64,000 bases of DNA from Tribonema minus (GCA_017506865.1 JAFCMP010000223.1:186001-250000), one strand, 5' to 3'. Shown: positions 24,311 through 36,668, numbered from the stretch's first letter. Made by a program: numbers and translations. The notes: a model not told the origin generated them from the letters alone.

Positions 24311-25375
24311 AGGCGCAGGCGCGGCGCCGGGCCGGGCCGGACAAAGTAGGTTGGATATCACCACCTATGCCTGATGTCGAATCATCCAAGGCTCAAGGAT
24401 AAGTGCCGCAGAAGCGCGCTGTTATACTAGACTATGTTTACATACACACTCAGTTAGGCTAGGGTCACTTGTTCAAGTGGCTCACAGACTACATATTGCT
24501 AGGGTCACTGATTCAAGTTGGGGTCACTGGTTCAAGTGGCTCACAGACCATGATTTAAAGTTTTCGCCATCTGCAGTTGTCACAAGCCAATGGCATGTGC
24601 CAACTAAGTGTCGTTGCTCACACATTGCATTTGCCTCTGCTCTACAGCTGTCTACTCTGGTGATTGCAAGAGCAACATGCGCTGCATGGCTGGTGTTGTT
24701 GGTTTGCCTGTGCTGCACTAGATACAACTCTGTGAATGCCAACAGCTATCTTGTCTTTTTTATTCAGCACACTCGGGCCACTGCCGAATACGGTTGTCGC
24801 GCGTTACCAATACCATCCAGCATCATCAATGATATCAAAATTTTACACCGGGACACCCTGGACTGTCAGCAAATTCAGGAAATACTCGTCACATCTTCCC
24901 TGCTTAAAACACCATTACAGTTGCAACGTGGCTGATACACAGAGGCGACAATTGTGTACATGGGCTCGAGGATGCACTGTATTGCGCAGGCACCTTGCAG
25001 CTGTACTAATGGAATTGTGAAGCCACTCAGGCTGATGCTCTGCATTGTCCTGCAGGTGAGGCTGCACGCTGCAGAGGGGACAGCTATAGCGTTATAGGCA
25101 CCCCAGCTCAAAGCGTAGACCGATCAGCGCACCAATGGCTGTTGCATCTCCCCTCTGTGCCTGACGGCTGCTTCCTGTTGCAGCTGGCCTAGCCCAGCCC
25201 TACTTCAAGTTGGAGTTATGTAGGCCCTGAGGAGTGCTGATGGCAACGCTTGTGTGTACACGACGACACAAGTGATGCGCATGCTCCGAGTTAGGGCCCG
25301 GCAAAGAGATGGCTGCTGCAGGACAGTTTGAAGTTGTAGTATGCCCGACACTGTCGCTGAAGCCTCCTCAGTGCA
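24311..25375. other. Intergenic spacer between NEK and PPR-SMR genes
   Basis: Downstream of the NEK stop and upstream of the PPR-SMR copy. The segment AGGGTCACT-(N)-TTCAAGT-GGCTCACAGAC is repeated near 24462, 24500 and 24525. No coding exon or RNA gene is supported. Confidence 0.5.
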
Positions 25376-28300
25376 CTAGTGCAGCTCCGACGGCTGATAC
25401 GAGTTCTCAATGAAGATCAGCTGGTCCAGCAGCGTGTAATAGTGCAGCTTGCTGGGGCCCAGAATCTCCGTCAGCCCCGCCACCCCCCTCCCCTCCCCCA
25501 GGCTACTCTCCCCGTAACTCTCCTCCCCCTCTATGTCAGGCTCCTCCATGTCCTTCAAGTAACGGTACGCGCGCTCAAAAACGACTGGCCCCAACCCCTC
25601 CAGGCACCGCTCGCGCAGCACCCGGATCCTGTCCCCCAGCCTGCCCGTGTGAGAGGGCCCCCCCTTGCTGCTGGCGGTGGAGTCCGTGGAAAATGTGGTG
25701 CCAGACGCGGCTTGTGAAAATGCATCGATATTGGGATGTGAGGGGGAAACCCCCGTCGGTCGTTTCGGTCGCAGCGGACCCCACCCGCCCCGTGCAGAGG
25801 ACGGGGGGGACTCTGCTTGTTGCCGAGCACTGCCCTTTGCCCCCGTATAGTACTGAGCGCTGCTGCTGCTGCTGCTGCTCTGCGGCTGGTGCTGGGGCGG
25901 CTTCGCGGGCGCGACGTGCTTGCTCTCCGCCTTGCGGTGCTGCGACGCCCTGCGCAGCTCGCCATATGACTCTGACTCGCAATACGACTCATTGTTGTCA
26001 ACGCTCAGCCCCTTGGCCTCGCTCACCAGCGCGCTCTCCTGGCAGTAGCGCGGCGGTGGCGGCGACGGCGGCGCCCCCGCCCTAGCACCACGGCCATGAC
26101 TGCTGCTGCTGCCGCCGCCGCCGTGGCTGCTGCTGCTGGCGCTGACGCGGTGAGCACTGCCATCAACACCCCAGCTGGGGCGACCGGCAGCGGCGCGCGC
26201 GTCGGCACTCCTGGCGCTGAGCTTGGCGTCAAGTTCTCCATTAACTTCATCATCAGCGTCCTCGGAGGTGAAGTCCTCGTCGTCCAGGTAGTCCTCTTCT
26301 TCTGAGCCCTCCTCGGCAACGTCGGGTGGCACGGCAACGGCTGGGTTCGGCGCGACTGTGTTGGGGCGGGGGGGTAGCACGGTGCAGTGGGGGCGTTAAT
26401 TAGTGATATCCTCAGTGCTGAGCCTTACCCACACACCATCCTGATTGGCAAATACGCGCTAGGTTCAAGTCTCACCTTCACTTACGCTTGTTGTCGCGCT
26501 TGGAAGCAAGTAGTATGAGTGCAGGTGGCACAATTCACCACTTGTGCATTGCACGGGGGGGGGGGGGGGGGATACTGGCTCCTTGCAGGCATCGCTCAGG
26601 CGAACAATGGTGGACGCAAGCAGAGCGTGATGCAATCGAGAAAGGTATTGAACTGTTGGTGACGCTGACTTGGGCTTGGCAAGTCCTTTTCCTGGACATG
26701 AAGCAGTAGCGATGCCAGGCGTGACGCGCATCATGGCATTTGCCATCTACGCATTACAGTGCTTACTGCAAGCGCTTGAGGTGATTGCCAAGTAGCTTGA
26801 GTTGATGCAGGCTTTGCGTAAGGCTGTACTGCTAGCAGAGCACTTCATGAACACATGCATTAATTAGGTTCGGATGAAGTTGCTATTGGTTTATGGTAGC
26901 TGCATTGATTGCATTCAGGTGTCAGTACAACAATCTTCCCAAGTCCTGCGGACCAACAGCACAAGGATAGATGAGTTCTGTGCCCATTACACTTGCATTT
27001 TGATCAACTTTGCCCCAGCACCTTACCTGCCCTGGCACCCCCTTGACACACGCGCTTGGTCACTTGCAGCGTCGCCCTCAGCTGATCGCAACGCATGGTG
27101 GACAGCTTCAACTCTGTCATGAGTTCTTCCTCCCGCTTGTGCAGGTCCTCGTCACCTGAGAGACGAAATAGGAAGGTGAATGTGGTTTAGAGTAAAGTGG
27201 CCAAGAAAGAGGGGGAGCGTGCCACAACATCACGATACTATCTGCATGGCAGATCTTGCCTCCTGTGTCTTCCACAAAGTCAGCCTCGTCAACAAATGAT
27301 ACCCATGACGCTTTTGGAACAACACACTTGCAGGTATTCACATCCAGATGCATACGCAATGCCAAGAACACCGTCGCCACACACATGTTCGCAATGCTTC
27401 ATAGTACATTCAACTATTGTCACACACATTCACCATGCCTTACAACAACGAACATCGAATCACCTTCATCGCGCGCACTATCGCCCGGCTGTGCCCACAC
27501 GCGCGCGCTGTTGCCGCCGCCGCCGCCGCCGTCATCGCTGTCGCTGCTGCTGGCATTCTCGGTCCCATCCTCCGTCTCTGTGGCACTGTAGATGGAGCGG
27601 GGGGACAACACGCCAGCATCGGACTGCGAGCGTGGCGCCAGCAGCTCTTCTTCGTCGTCGTCGTCGTCGTTGTTGATGTTGTGCATGCGGGAGACTGAGG
27701 GGGGGGGGGGAGAGAATCACACAAAAGATGGTGTTTAGAAGTGGTCAGGGCAGCACTTGCGCACGTCCTGCTCTTTTTCTTTTTTCTGCCTGCGTGAGCT
27801 GGAGGTGTGAGGATGTTTCAAGCTGCTGCCGCAGTTCTACAGCAGTGTGCTAAATTGCAAGCAAGGTATCCGCAGCTTACTTGCCCAAATTACAACACCC
27901 CCCCCTGGCATTGTGCTGTCATTATGCAAAGTACCAGCTGTGTGACGACAACACGATCAGGACTGATGACACTTCCTGCTTAGATGGCCGGCTGTTGTAG
28001 CGATTGCTGAAAATACACCAAGAATATGTTTGTGCTGAGAAGTACGCGCGGCGCTAGCATCAAAACATACGCGCGGCGCTAGCAGGCCCTTCTTTCTGCC
28101 AACACACTGAGTGCATGTGGTCATGGCGTGTGGAACCAGAACATCCTTTGAAGTACTCAGGAATGACAGCCTAATACTTCTATGTGTTATCACAGCAGCC
28201 ACCTTGCTCTGCACTTGATGACGAACGTCAACAGACGCGCAGACTACAACAAAGTGAGTGACTCTGAACCCGAATGTCTGCCTGACCAGTCGCTAGCGCC

Positions 28301-28589
28301 AATGCTGACTGTCAGCACTATTTCACCAGAAGTTTACCGCTCGAGCTTGCAACTTGCAAGTATGATGGCAGCAGCTCATTTCCTGCTTTCGGTGCTCTTC
28401 CTCCTTGTTCCAGTAGGAACCACTGCCATGTAGCAATGAGTGCATGATGCAACTAAATATCATTTGCATCTCATCAATCACTATGTTTTGCTTACCTCCG
28501 TGTGATGCAACCACACAGTATGTTTTGCTTACCTCCGTGTGATGCAACCACCCGGTGTTGCTGCGCCTGCAACTGCTGCTGCTGCTGCC

Positions 28590-28621
<32 letters not shown>

Positions 28622-31600
28622 TGTGCCGCTGCTATGCCCGCCAACCTCAGTGGGGGCACGATTGCTGGCACCTGCGGAGAAAGCAAAAATGCCGCGCATG
28701 TGTTGTTTGTTGTGTGCACAAATACTCCAGCACAATGACCATATTGTTTTGGGAATGGATACCTCTAGGTGAAGTATGAGCGGGTTCAGCCTGCAACCAG
28801 ATTCATCTCCACATGAGCGATCAAGTCTGAAATGAAGTTGATTTTCTCTTTGTCACGTGTCCTGCAGTTCTGCTACAAGCTCGCGCTGCTTCAACGAAGG
28901 CACACCACAAAACACAAAGACCGACTGCGGGTCACAGCCACTTGACCTCACGCTGGGTTTTGGCAGGCGAGAAGGAGGGTGATGCAGCGTTGCTCAGCAC
29001 AAGCCTGCAGCAGCGCTCGACGCGCAACTTGTCTGCAGTGGCATCACCAGCAGCACTGGAACCCAAACACGCACATTTACCAGAAAATCACTCATGCAAA
29101 TGCAGGCCATGCACACATACACACAGGCAGGCCTTGAATCCATCCTTGGAGTACCTTCTTGACCGGGGAGCAGACTGCGGCCGCGGCATCAGCAGCTGTA
29201 GGGGTAGGTATTCTGCGCCCATTTGCCAGTACCCCCTCGCTTGGTGCTACTGCAGGGGGCACGCTGATCTGGCGCAGGCGGCGGCCATCAGCGCTGCTGC
29301 TGATCTGTTGAACGTCATTGATGCAGATTCGGGGGGGGGGGGGGGGGGTCAAACGTGTGGTCAACTGGTGGTGAATGTGTAGCTAAGGAACAGGGATTTC
29401 TAGCCAGCTGCTGAGCAGGGGTGGGTCAGACGTGTGTTTAACTGGCCAAGTTGTAGCCAAGGAGTAAGGATGATTTGTAGCCGGTTGGCCTGGCGTCACT
29501 GAGTCTACAATGATGTAGTGCGAGTTGTGAACATCAGCACTTGTGCCGTTCGGTGTCTCAAGAGCACATGGCATCCTGTTGCAGGCGTTACAAACACTAC
29601 AAGAACTTCAAATTCTCTGTGGCGCATGTTCATGGGTGAAAATATGCAGCGCACAGCGGTAGCAGGAGGATGTGTGCACTGTCACATGATTGTGCAGCAT
29701 CCGCAAATTGTCAAAGCTCAACATACTAGGTAACAACGTTCAACCTTGGCACCACCCTCATGTGAGGTTTAGAAATTACAGGTACAAAGTGCTCTATGTT
29801 TGGCTCTGCAAAAGCTTGTGACAACTGCCGACACGTTCACCACACATTCGTATGTGTGCATGAAATGTGTCAAACATGTATGCCATGCATCACAGCGACT
29901 TCAAGTTGCCGAATTGACGTTGTAACCACCTGATGTGCAAGAAACATGCACCAGACACAGCGCCATTGCTGGGCCTCTGCGACCCCCACCCCCGCACACA
30001 CAACCCCCCATCTGAGCTCTGTGTGCCAGTGTCCACCGTGCATGGCACATCCCATCAAACACACCAGCAGCAGCACAGCAGCAGCAGCGCGCAACCTTTC
30101 GCGAGTCACTCACATCCTGCGGCGGCAGCGCTCGTGCATCCTGTAACTGCCGCTTGCGCGCCGACGATGCCACCTCACTGGCGGCCGGTGACCCGTACGC
30201 CGCGCGCGCGCTGCCCCTGTCCTGAGCGCTGCTGCCGCCGCTGCTGCCGCCGCTGCTGCCCTCCATCACGCTGCTGCTGCTGCTGCTGCTGCGCCGGTGC
30301 AGCGGCCTCTGCTGCTCGCCACCGCCGCCGCCGCCGCCGCCGCTACTGCGCGCTGCTGCTGGGACGCCCGCCGCTGACCGCGGCTGCTGCGGCGGCGGCG
30401 GCGGCGGCTGCAATGCTGCTGCTGCTGCTGCGGCGGCGGCGGCAGCAGCAGCGCGCTCGGCGTCGCGGGTTCTGCGCACTGCCAGCACCCTCTCGCGCTC
30501 CGCAAGCTTTCGGTCGAGCTCGAGCTTGTCCTGCACAAGTTGAAGTTTGGCGTCGTGCTCGGCCTGGCGGCGGCGTTGACGCTCCGCTGCTCGCCGCTGG
30601 GCCGCTGCCTGTGAGAAGGTATGGGGTGGTGCACATGTGAGCATGATTCTTGCTACATATAGCTCCGAAAACCTGCTGGAGGCTCAATGGCTGAGCTGTG
30701 CAACGAGTACCACACGAGCAAGCCTTGTTAGAGTGGGCAGCACAGCACTCTGGCACACCCGCTAAGCGGCCTCTCTTGGCGCCTATATGTATGAAGATAA
30801 GACGACGTGTACTCCGTCTGGCGCGATCCAACGCACTGCACGCAAAACATCTGTGTGCAGCTCAGTAGTCGAGCGTCAGGCAGCTGGTCGCGCGCCTGCG
30901 TCCATGCATTTGGCTGTTGCATGGCACGCAACTGCAGCTCAGGGACCAGTACAGATTTGGCGTTGGAGCCATGAGCGACACTCTGCGCAATCATATGGGC
31001 ACTGGCTTCCAGCGTTGCCCCTGCTCAGCACTGCCAGCATCAGCGCTCAACACATTGCGATGCTGACACGACAAACTTTGCAACATCGTGCATGCTGTTG
31101 AACATCACCAGAGTGAGGGTCTTGGGCTTGAGTTAGGTTCACCAATAGACAATGCCCCAGTGGTACGAAGTACAAGTGCACATCTCTGATGCAAGCGGTG
31201 ACGCGCATAATCGAATTCAGAAGCGGCAACAAGCGTCTCCTCAACAGCCATCTGTACATTCATCACACACCTCAGACATCACCACATGTCTTCAAGCTTC
31301 TCCCTTCATCTGAACACCACCACACAAAGACTTGTACAGGGACGTGTGTGATGACTCACACAATGACTTGCCTCATGACATTGACTCAAAACTTGACTCA
31401 TGCCATGACTCGGCCCACCTGCGCAGCCGCCTCTGCCTCCGCCACCGCCGCCGCCGCCGCCGCTGCTGCCGCCGCCGCCGCTGCCGCGCCCTCCCTGCCT
31501 CCCCCGTGCCTGGAGTCACGCACCGACTGGGGCCTCGATGATGATACCGAGGAAGAATCCCTTCTTAACAAAGGGGGGGTGCCAGCTGCAGCGCCTGCAT

Positions 31601-34600
31601 TTTCCCAAGGGGGGCAGGTGTGCAAGTGCAGCCGTAGTTAGGGTGAAGGGGTTGAGTAGGGGTAGGGTTTCAGTGGTCTAAATTGAACCTGCGAAACCCT
31701 AACCCTAACCCTAACCCTAACCCTAACCCTAACCCTAACCCTAAATCACAAGGGGTGGGCCATGACACATCAGTGATGATGCCAAACTGCAGGGTTCCAT
31801 GAGTGTGTGTTGATGCAAGTACTAGAATTTGAGGTTGAATAGAGCACTGCCGTTCTGCTCTAACCGCCATGAGTGCACAGGGCTGCAGCCCACCAAGAGC
31901 TGCCACTTGCAAAACTTCAACAATGCAAATCCAGGGGATTTTGTCATCAAGTGACGCTCCCTCATGCACTTCACCCTCACCCGCCCATGCTCCGCAAAGC
32001 CCGCCGCACCCACTGCGCATCGCCAACCAGCAACCACCAACACACCAATCATCCACCCCCCAGCAACCCCTGCAACCGTACATACCTGACTCACGCCGCA
32101 CCACCGCAACAGGGCGCTGCACCCCCAACCCCCCTCCCCCTCGCTCCCCCCCCCTGTTCCCCTTGGCGGCATCAAGTGCCGCCTGCCGCTGTGCCAGGCG
32201 CTGCTCCCGCTCCGAGCGCAGGCGCGCCAGCGCTGCCTCCACGGCGCGCTTCCTGTCCTCCTCGCGGTGCAGCGCGCTGGCCTGCTCGCGCGCCGCGCGC
32301 CCCGCCTCTGCGATGTGTATATATATATAGGGTTGCACAGAACCGTATTTGTGTAAGCAATTACCGTTTGAAGCACGACGTACTTGAGAACATGCCATAG
32401 TTGAGGCTTGCGCGCCACGCGCCCCGCGTCTGCGGTGCATGTAGGGTTGTATAGAACCGTCCTTGTGTGAGCAGATATGTCATGTTCAAGAACGACGTGT
32501 TTCAGGCTCACGCGCCGCACGCCCCGCGTGTGCGCGGTTTGCCGATGTGCAGCGGAAACGGAGTACGCTGAGCCATCAAACCGAGGTGCTGCACATGTGC
32601 TACATGCGCTATGACGAACAGTGTTTTTTGCGCCTCAAGCACAAGCAGATGAAGTGCAGTACTTCTAAGGAGCAGTTGTTGTGCTGAACACTGGTGCCAC
32701 TGCTGAGTGCTGCCCTGCGTGCGCCGCACAGCCGGCATCTGGGCAGCAGCGATACTACCGCAAACGCAATGGCATCAGGGGAGCGCCATGCACAGCGAGA
32801 CATGTTTGATGCCATGCTGAGCGCTGCTGCCACCGCGAGTGCTGCCTCCACGGCGCGCGTCTCGTCCTCATTGCGTTGCAGTGTGTGCTGTCCTGTTTGC
32901 GCAGGAAAGAGACCCTTACTGCGAGATAATTTCCGTCCAATGTGTCTCTTTGAGCAGCAGCGCTCAGGATGGGGAGCTGTGCAGTGTAATGTGCTGCGCA
33001 GCTCACCCACAGCCTCTTTAGGCCTGTACTCTGCTTCATGTTGGGGCAGGTAGATGCACACTGATGACTGGCCAACCGGGGATGAAAATGATGCCAACAG
33101 CCAACTGCAACCTAAAAATCACACGTGGCAACCACATGCACTTCTATTTTTGCATGAGCTCCATCGCCAGCGTTTGATGTGGTGGCGCTGCAGAAGCAAC
33201 CACATGCGCTGCATGCAGATGCACTCATACACTGCGCAGCCAGCATTGTTTTCTGTCTGTCATGACCTTGACCATGTCTCTTGCTACATAAGTAAGCTTG
33301 TCAACACCGCATGCGCATGCTTGCTGTTCCTTCTGTGATGCGCGCTCGCCATGCAGCGTCGCCTACTGCCTACATACACAATCACACTCAACATCAACTT
33401 GACCTTCAAACTCACCTGCGCCATCCTGAGCCGCCGCCGCGGCAGATGCGGCAGCGCTCGGCACCTGCAGCGCGCGCGCCACCACAGACTGCAGCCCCAG
33501 CTCCTCCATCTGCTCCTGCAGGGCCTGCATGTCGCGGTTTCTGCTGAGCACTGCCCCGCTGCCAGTGCTGCTCCTGCTGCTTCTGCCGCCGCCACCGCCG
33601 CCGGCTAGGTTCACCGCCGCCGCCTTGACGACCATGGTGCCCTGCGATGTGTACAGGGCAGTGGGTGCACATGCTGTGACTTGTGGCCTTTGTGTCGATG
33701 ACAGAAGTGCTGCTGTTTTTCTGTCATGGCTCAAGTTGCAGGCAGCGGCGCTGAGGGCTCAAATGCATGTTGAACAACGCACCGCCGACCATACTGACCT
33801 CGCATTGTGCAGGCACACATGTACTTAGAAGTATTTCACCTGAGATGCTTGAAGCATACGGTTGAAGTAGCGGTCGCCTACATACCTCGCCGATCTGGCT
33901 CTGCTCGCGCGACATGATGTCCGCCAGAAAGTTGTGTATGTGTCGCTTGATGAAGCCGTGCCGCAGGATCTGGTCCATGTCGGGTCGCGCCGCGGGCGAC
34001 GTCGCCAGCATGCTCGCTATGAGATCGCGCAAGTGGGGGGAGTACTTGGGGTTGATAGGGGGGTACTTGCCCCTGACAATCTTGCTCGCGAGGCCGTTGA
34101 GGCTGTTGGAGTCAAAGGCGTGGTTGAGCGTTGTCATCTCGTACAGCACGCAGCCCAGCGCCCACACGTCGGACTTGTGGTTGTACGGCTCGTTCTTGAA
34201 GATCTCGGGGGACATGTAGTAGGGGGTTCCGATGCACGTGCTCGCGAAGTCCATGGTGCCATTGAGCACCTTGCTGATGCCCAGGTCCCCCAGCACCACC
34301 CTGCCGTTGCCCAGCAGGAACACGTTCTGCGTCTTGAGGTCGCGGTGCAGTATGCGGTGGCTGTGCATGTAGTGCAGCCCCAGCGACATCTGCACGAAGA
34401 AGTGCAGGATTTTGCTTTCGCTGAACAGCCTCCGCCTGGCTCCCTTGATCTGCTCGCACAGGTCCCCTCCGTCGCAGTATTCCATGGCGATGCACAGGCA
34501 GTCCTTGCGCGGAGTGAGAAAGCTCTCTCTGTAGCCGACGATGTTGGGGTGGTGAAGCCGTTTCAGCAGTTCCACCTCCATCCTGCATGCCTCCCTCTCC

Positions 34601-34728
34601 TTGCGAGGTATGTTTTTGATCTTGATGACCTTCATGCACAGCAGCTTGCGCTCCTCTCTGTGGCGCATGAGGTACACCTTGCCGAACGAACCCTCGCCCA
34701 GCAACTTTATACGCTCGTAGTGCTCCAT
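25376..34728 (-). CDS. NIMA-related (NEK) protein kinase, ten exons
   Basis: Ser/Thr kinase of the NEK family (cell-cycle, centrosome and cilium control). Exons on the minus strand: 34728-33886, 33641-33416, 32307-32086, 31594-31419, 30608-30114, 29304-29155, 28671-28533, 27694-27464, 27155-27027, 26355-25376. All junctions agree in phase and give 3591 nt (1196 residues). The kinase domain fills exon 1: GEGSFG at residues 11-16, Lys33, HRDLKTQN at 128-135, DLG at 148-150 and SPE at 173-175, all intact. The tail has a charged helical stretch (exon 3, ALHREEDRKRAVEAALARL), a second one in exon 5 (QRRAAERQRRRQAEHDAKLQ), a Gln run in exon 7, an Asp/Glu run in exon 8 and Ser/Gly/Ala runs. The C-terminus (LRERCLEGLG, FERAYRYLKD, then LGPSKLHYYTLLDQLIFIEN) is the block that follows low-complexity tails in other algal and animal NEKs, which ties the last exon to the kinase. 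Exon 6 is the least certain. The subfamily (NEK1/5/11-like) is not settled. Confidence 0.88.
28482..28552 (-). repeat. 37-bp tandem duplication of NEK exon 7 end and donor
   Basis: TTTTGCTTACCTCCGTGTGA occurs at 28486 and again 37 bp later at 28523. On the coding strand both copies read a short exon end followed by GTAAGC. Either donor could be used; the upstream one (exon end 28533) keeps the frame into exon 8. Confidence 0.85.
31696..31745 (+). repeat. Interstitial telomere-type repeat (CCCTAA)n
   Basis: About eight uninterrupted CCCTAA units inside NEK intron 3; on the gene's own strand this reads TTAGGG. Partial units (GTTAGGGT, GGGGTAGGGTTT) lie just before it at 31638-31670. Confidence 0.95.
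32287..32540 (-). repeat. Tandem copies of the NEK exon 3 acceptor region
   Basis: The start of exon 3 with its 3' splice site (GCGCGCCCCGCCTCTGCG on the plus strand near 32296) recurs near 32416 (GCGCCCCGCGTCTGCG) and near 32518 (ACGCCCCGCGTGTGCG). The intervening TAGGGTTG-(N)-AGAACCGT-(N)-TTGTGT is also repeated. Unit length is 121 then 100 bp. Only the innermost copy continues into the open exon. Confidence 0.8.
32760..32900 (-). repeat. Decayed copy of NEK exon 3 in intron 2
   Basis: GCTGCCTCCACGGCGCGC near 32844 and the surrounding GCGCTGCTGCC and GTCCTCATTGCG segments match exon 3 (GCTGCCTCCACGGCGCGC near 32234). The minus strand reads RAVEAALAVAAAL against RAVEAALARLRSE in the real exon. 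A leftover exon duplication; whether it is ever spliced in is unknown. Confidence 0.7.
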
Positions 34729-35061
34729 GTTGCTTGCTGCTGCCTGGCGGATGCCGCTGCCTGCTGCGGTGTGGCTGTGATCAGCAGGTCTACCAAGGGC
34801 GCCGTCTCGTTGGTGTCACAACCGCTCCACCACTGCGAGCAGCGTGACTGCCTGTCCCCACTACCACTGCTGTGCTCAGTGATTGTCTAACGGGCCGAGC
34901 AGCGTGTCAATGCAACGCATCGCACGCACTGGCTTCCGCACAGCGAAAACTGATTGGGCAGTTACATTCCGTCAAAATCCGTTACATGTTGAACTTTGTG
35001 GGGGGGCACTGTGCCTTCTTCAGCAGCAGCCTGTGCAATCTGAAACACAACGCCTGTGTAC
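34729..35061. other. Upstream region of the NEK gene
   Basis: No coding exon recognised. It should hold the NEK promoter and 5' UTR on the minus strand. Confidence 0.4.
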
Positions 35062-35102
35062 TTCCGTCTAGAGAGACCTCCTTCTGGTCTCCCTAGACGG
35101 AA
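35062..35102. other. 17-bp inverted repeat with 7-base loop
   Basis: The arms 35062-35078 (TTCCGTCTAGAGAGACC) and 35086-35102 (GGTCTCCCTAGACGGAA) pair over 17 positions with one mismatch. That mismatch would be a G-U wobble in RNA made from the minus strand. It lies between the SPIRAL1-like and NEK genes with no T-tract, so it is not a simple bacterial-type terminator. Confidence 0.9.
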
Positions 35103-35768
35103 CTGTTGTGCCAGCAAATCGTGTTCCAGGTCACATCCAACAAGAACGTCCGCTTCAAAAGAGCAGAGGGGGCTTGTCATGCATTGTGTTGCGCAAATGG
35201 CAAGGCAGGCACGGACAACAGCAGCATGCATAGCACACCTGCGAGTGCATGCCGTACTTATCTTGCAGCATCATCTCACAGGCATCACCAGGCGTTCAGT
35301 GATTCAGGCAAAGCATCCCCTGCCTGAATGACGGCACGCTCAATGGTGAATCACAACGGCCGAAGGTATCATACTGCCATGCAGAAATGTACTTCAAGTA
35401 TCAGAAAAGCAGCTGAGGCTGGTGTGAGTTTTCATTCATGTGGTGTGTGTGATGCTATGGCACCATGGCTCACCAGCTCAGAGTCACTCAAGCAACGCAC
35501 TATCTCTGTACGACACTTTAGCCATAGTCATCCCGATGTCAGACACTTGAGTCTGCGGTCAGTCCAACATGCTGTGCTCATGGTGTGCAACGCTTGTATC
35601 ATATGTAAAAATTGCCATTGGGCTGCACCTGATGGGCGCACCCAGCAACGCTCAGCCACGCTTTACTTGACATGCCTGGGTGTGCTGACAGGCATGAACG
35701 CCCCCAGCTTCCTGCACTACGGCAACGCCCCCCCGCTTCGCCCGTGAAACGCTGACATCTGTAAGCCT
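35103..35768. other. Intergenic spacer, nothing recognised
   Basis: Downstream of the SPIRAL1-like gene on the minus strand. TACTTCAAGTA occurs at 35390-35400. No gene supported. Confidence 0.45.
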
Positions 35769-36072
35769 CTACCCCAGGCTGAATGAGGAGTGCCCTCCAG
35801 GGGGTGCCAGTACCCTGCTGGTGGGCCGATCTGTGATGAAATTGCCACAATTCTGATTGGCACCATCCGCAAACACATTTGCCGACACGTGACCTCCCCC
35901 ACCGAATCGGCCGCCAAACCCCTGCTGCTGCCCATATGGCGCAACAGAGTCACCACTGCCCCTGATGCCACCCCCATAGCTGGCTCTCTGAGGCATGCCG
36001 CCTGACGCACTTGAAGTTCTCCTGGCTGCGCCGTACTCCGAGGCAGAGGTTGTATACGCGCTGCCGCCGTAT

Positions 36073-36109
<37 letters not shown>

Positions 36110-36668
36110 TGCCGCCGCCGTCGCCACCGCCGCCAGATAAGTGAGCTTGGCTGTCTGTGTAGCCGCTGCTGTTGGCGTTGCGACCGCCATATCGCGCTCC
36201 CCCGCCGTACCCCCCTCCCTGCCCGCGGTGGTCGAGCGGCGGCGCGCTCGACACCTCTCCCCTGTTCCTCCTGTAGAACGCGTCTGATGGTGAGCACGCG
36301 TTGGCGCCGCCCCAGCTAAGAAGTGACCCCATCGACGACGCTCCTCCGCCGCAGCTGCGCCCCCTGCCCTTCTCTGGCGTGGCTGCATCGCTGAAGTGCT
36401 GGGGTTGCATGTAACAGGGTGCGGGAGCGAAGCCGTGGGCTGGCGCAAGGTTGTCGAGCTGACTAGGACCTGCTTTGGGTGGTGGCCGCGCCATCGATCT
36501 GGCACCAGCACCTGCAAACCCTCTGCTGCTGGCCGAAGCTCTTAATCCGTGCTCCAGTGACCTCGACTCCACTCCGTGGGCTAGAAAATCAGAGGAGGTG
36601 TCGGCGGGCCGGAACTGGCCACGACGGTGATGCGTCGGTTGCTGCTGCTGCTGCCATGTCTGACTCAT
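35769..36668 (-). CDS. SPIRAL1/HN1-like microtubule-associated protein
   Basis: Single-exon open frame of 299 residues from ATG at 36668 to the stop at 35769. The N-terminus is Gln/Ser-rich (MSQTWQQQQQ) and the middle carries Gly-rich stretches, the longest around residues 175-200. The diagnostic part is the C-terminus: NQNCGNFITDRPTSRV followed by LAPPGGHSSFSLG at the very end. This is the TDRPxxxVxxxPGGxSSxxL signature shared by plant SPIRAL1 proteins and the animal Jupiter/HN1 family. In plants these bind microtubules and help orient cortical arrays. The usual N-terminal repeat of the signature is absent and the protein is about twice or more the length of plant SPIRAL1, so it is a one-signature, expanded form. 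Microtubule binding is inferred from the family only. Confidence 0.8.

Noticed and set aside
26455..26480. GGTTCAAGTCTC as a possible tRNA T-loop
   Set aside because: No acceptor stem, D arm or anticodon arm could be folded around it.
30787..31101. Plus-strand open frame in NEK intron 4
   Set aside because: It lies wholly between two phase-linked NEK exons and shows no protein-family features.
31689..31750. CCCTAA tract as a true chromosome end
   Set aside because: It is short, flanked on both sides by the same NEK gene, and exons on either side join in phase.
33934..34890. 318-codon plus-strand frame opposite the NEK kinase domain
   Set aside because: Antisense of an intact kinase exon with all catalytic motifs; no independent support.
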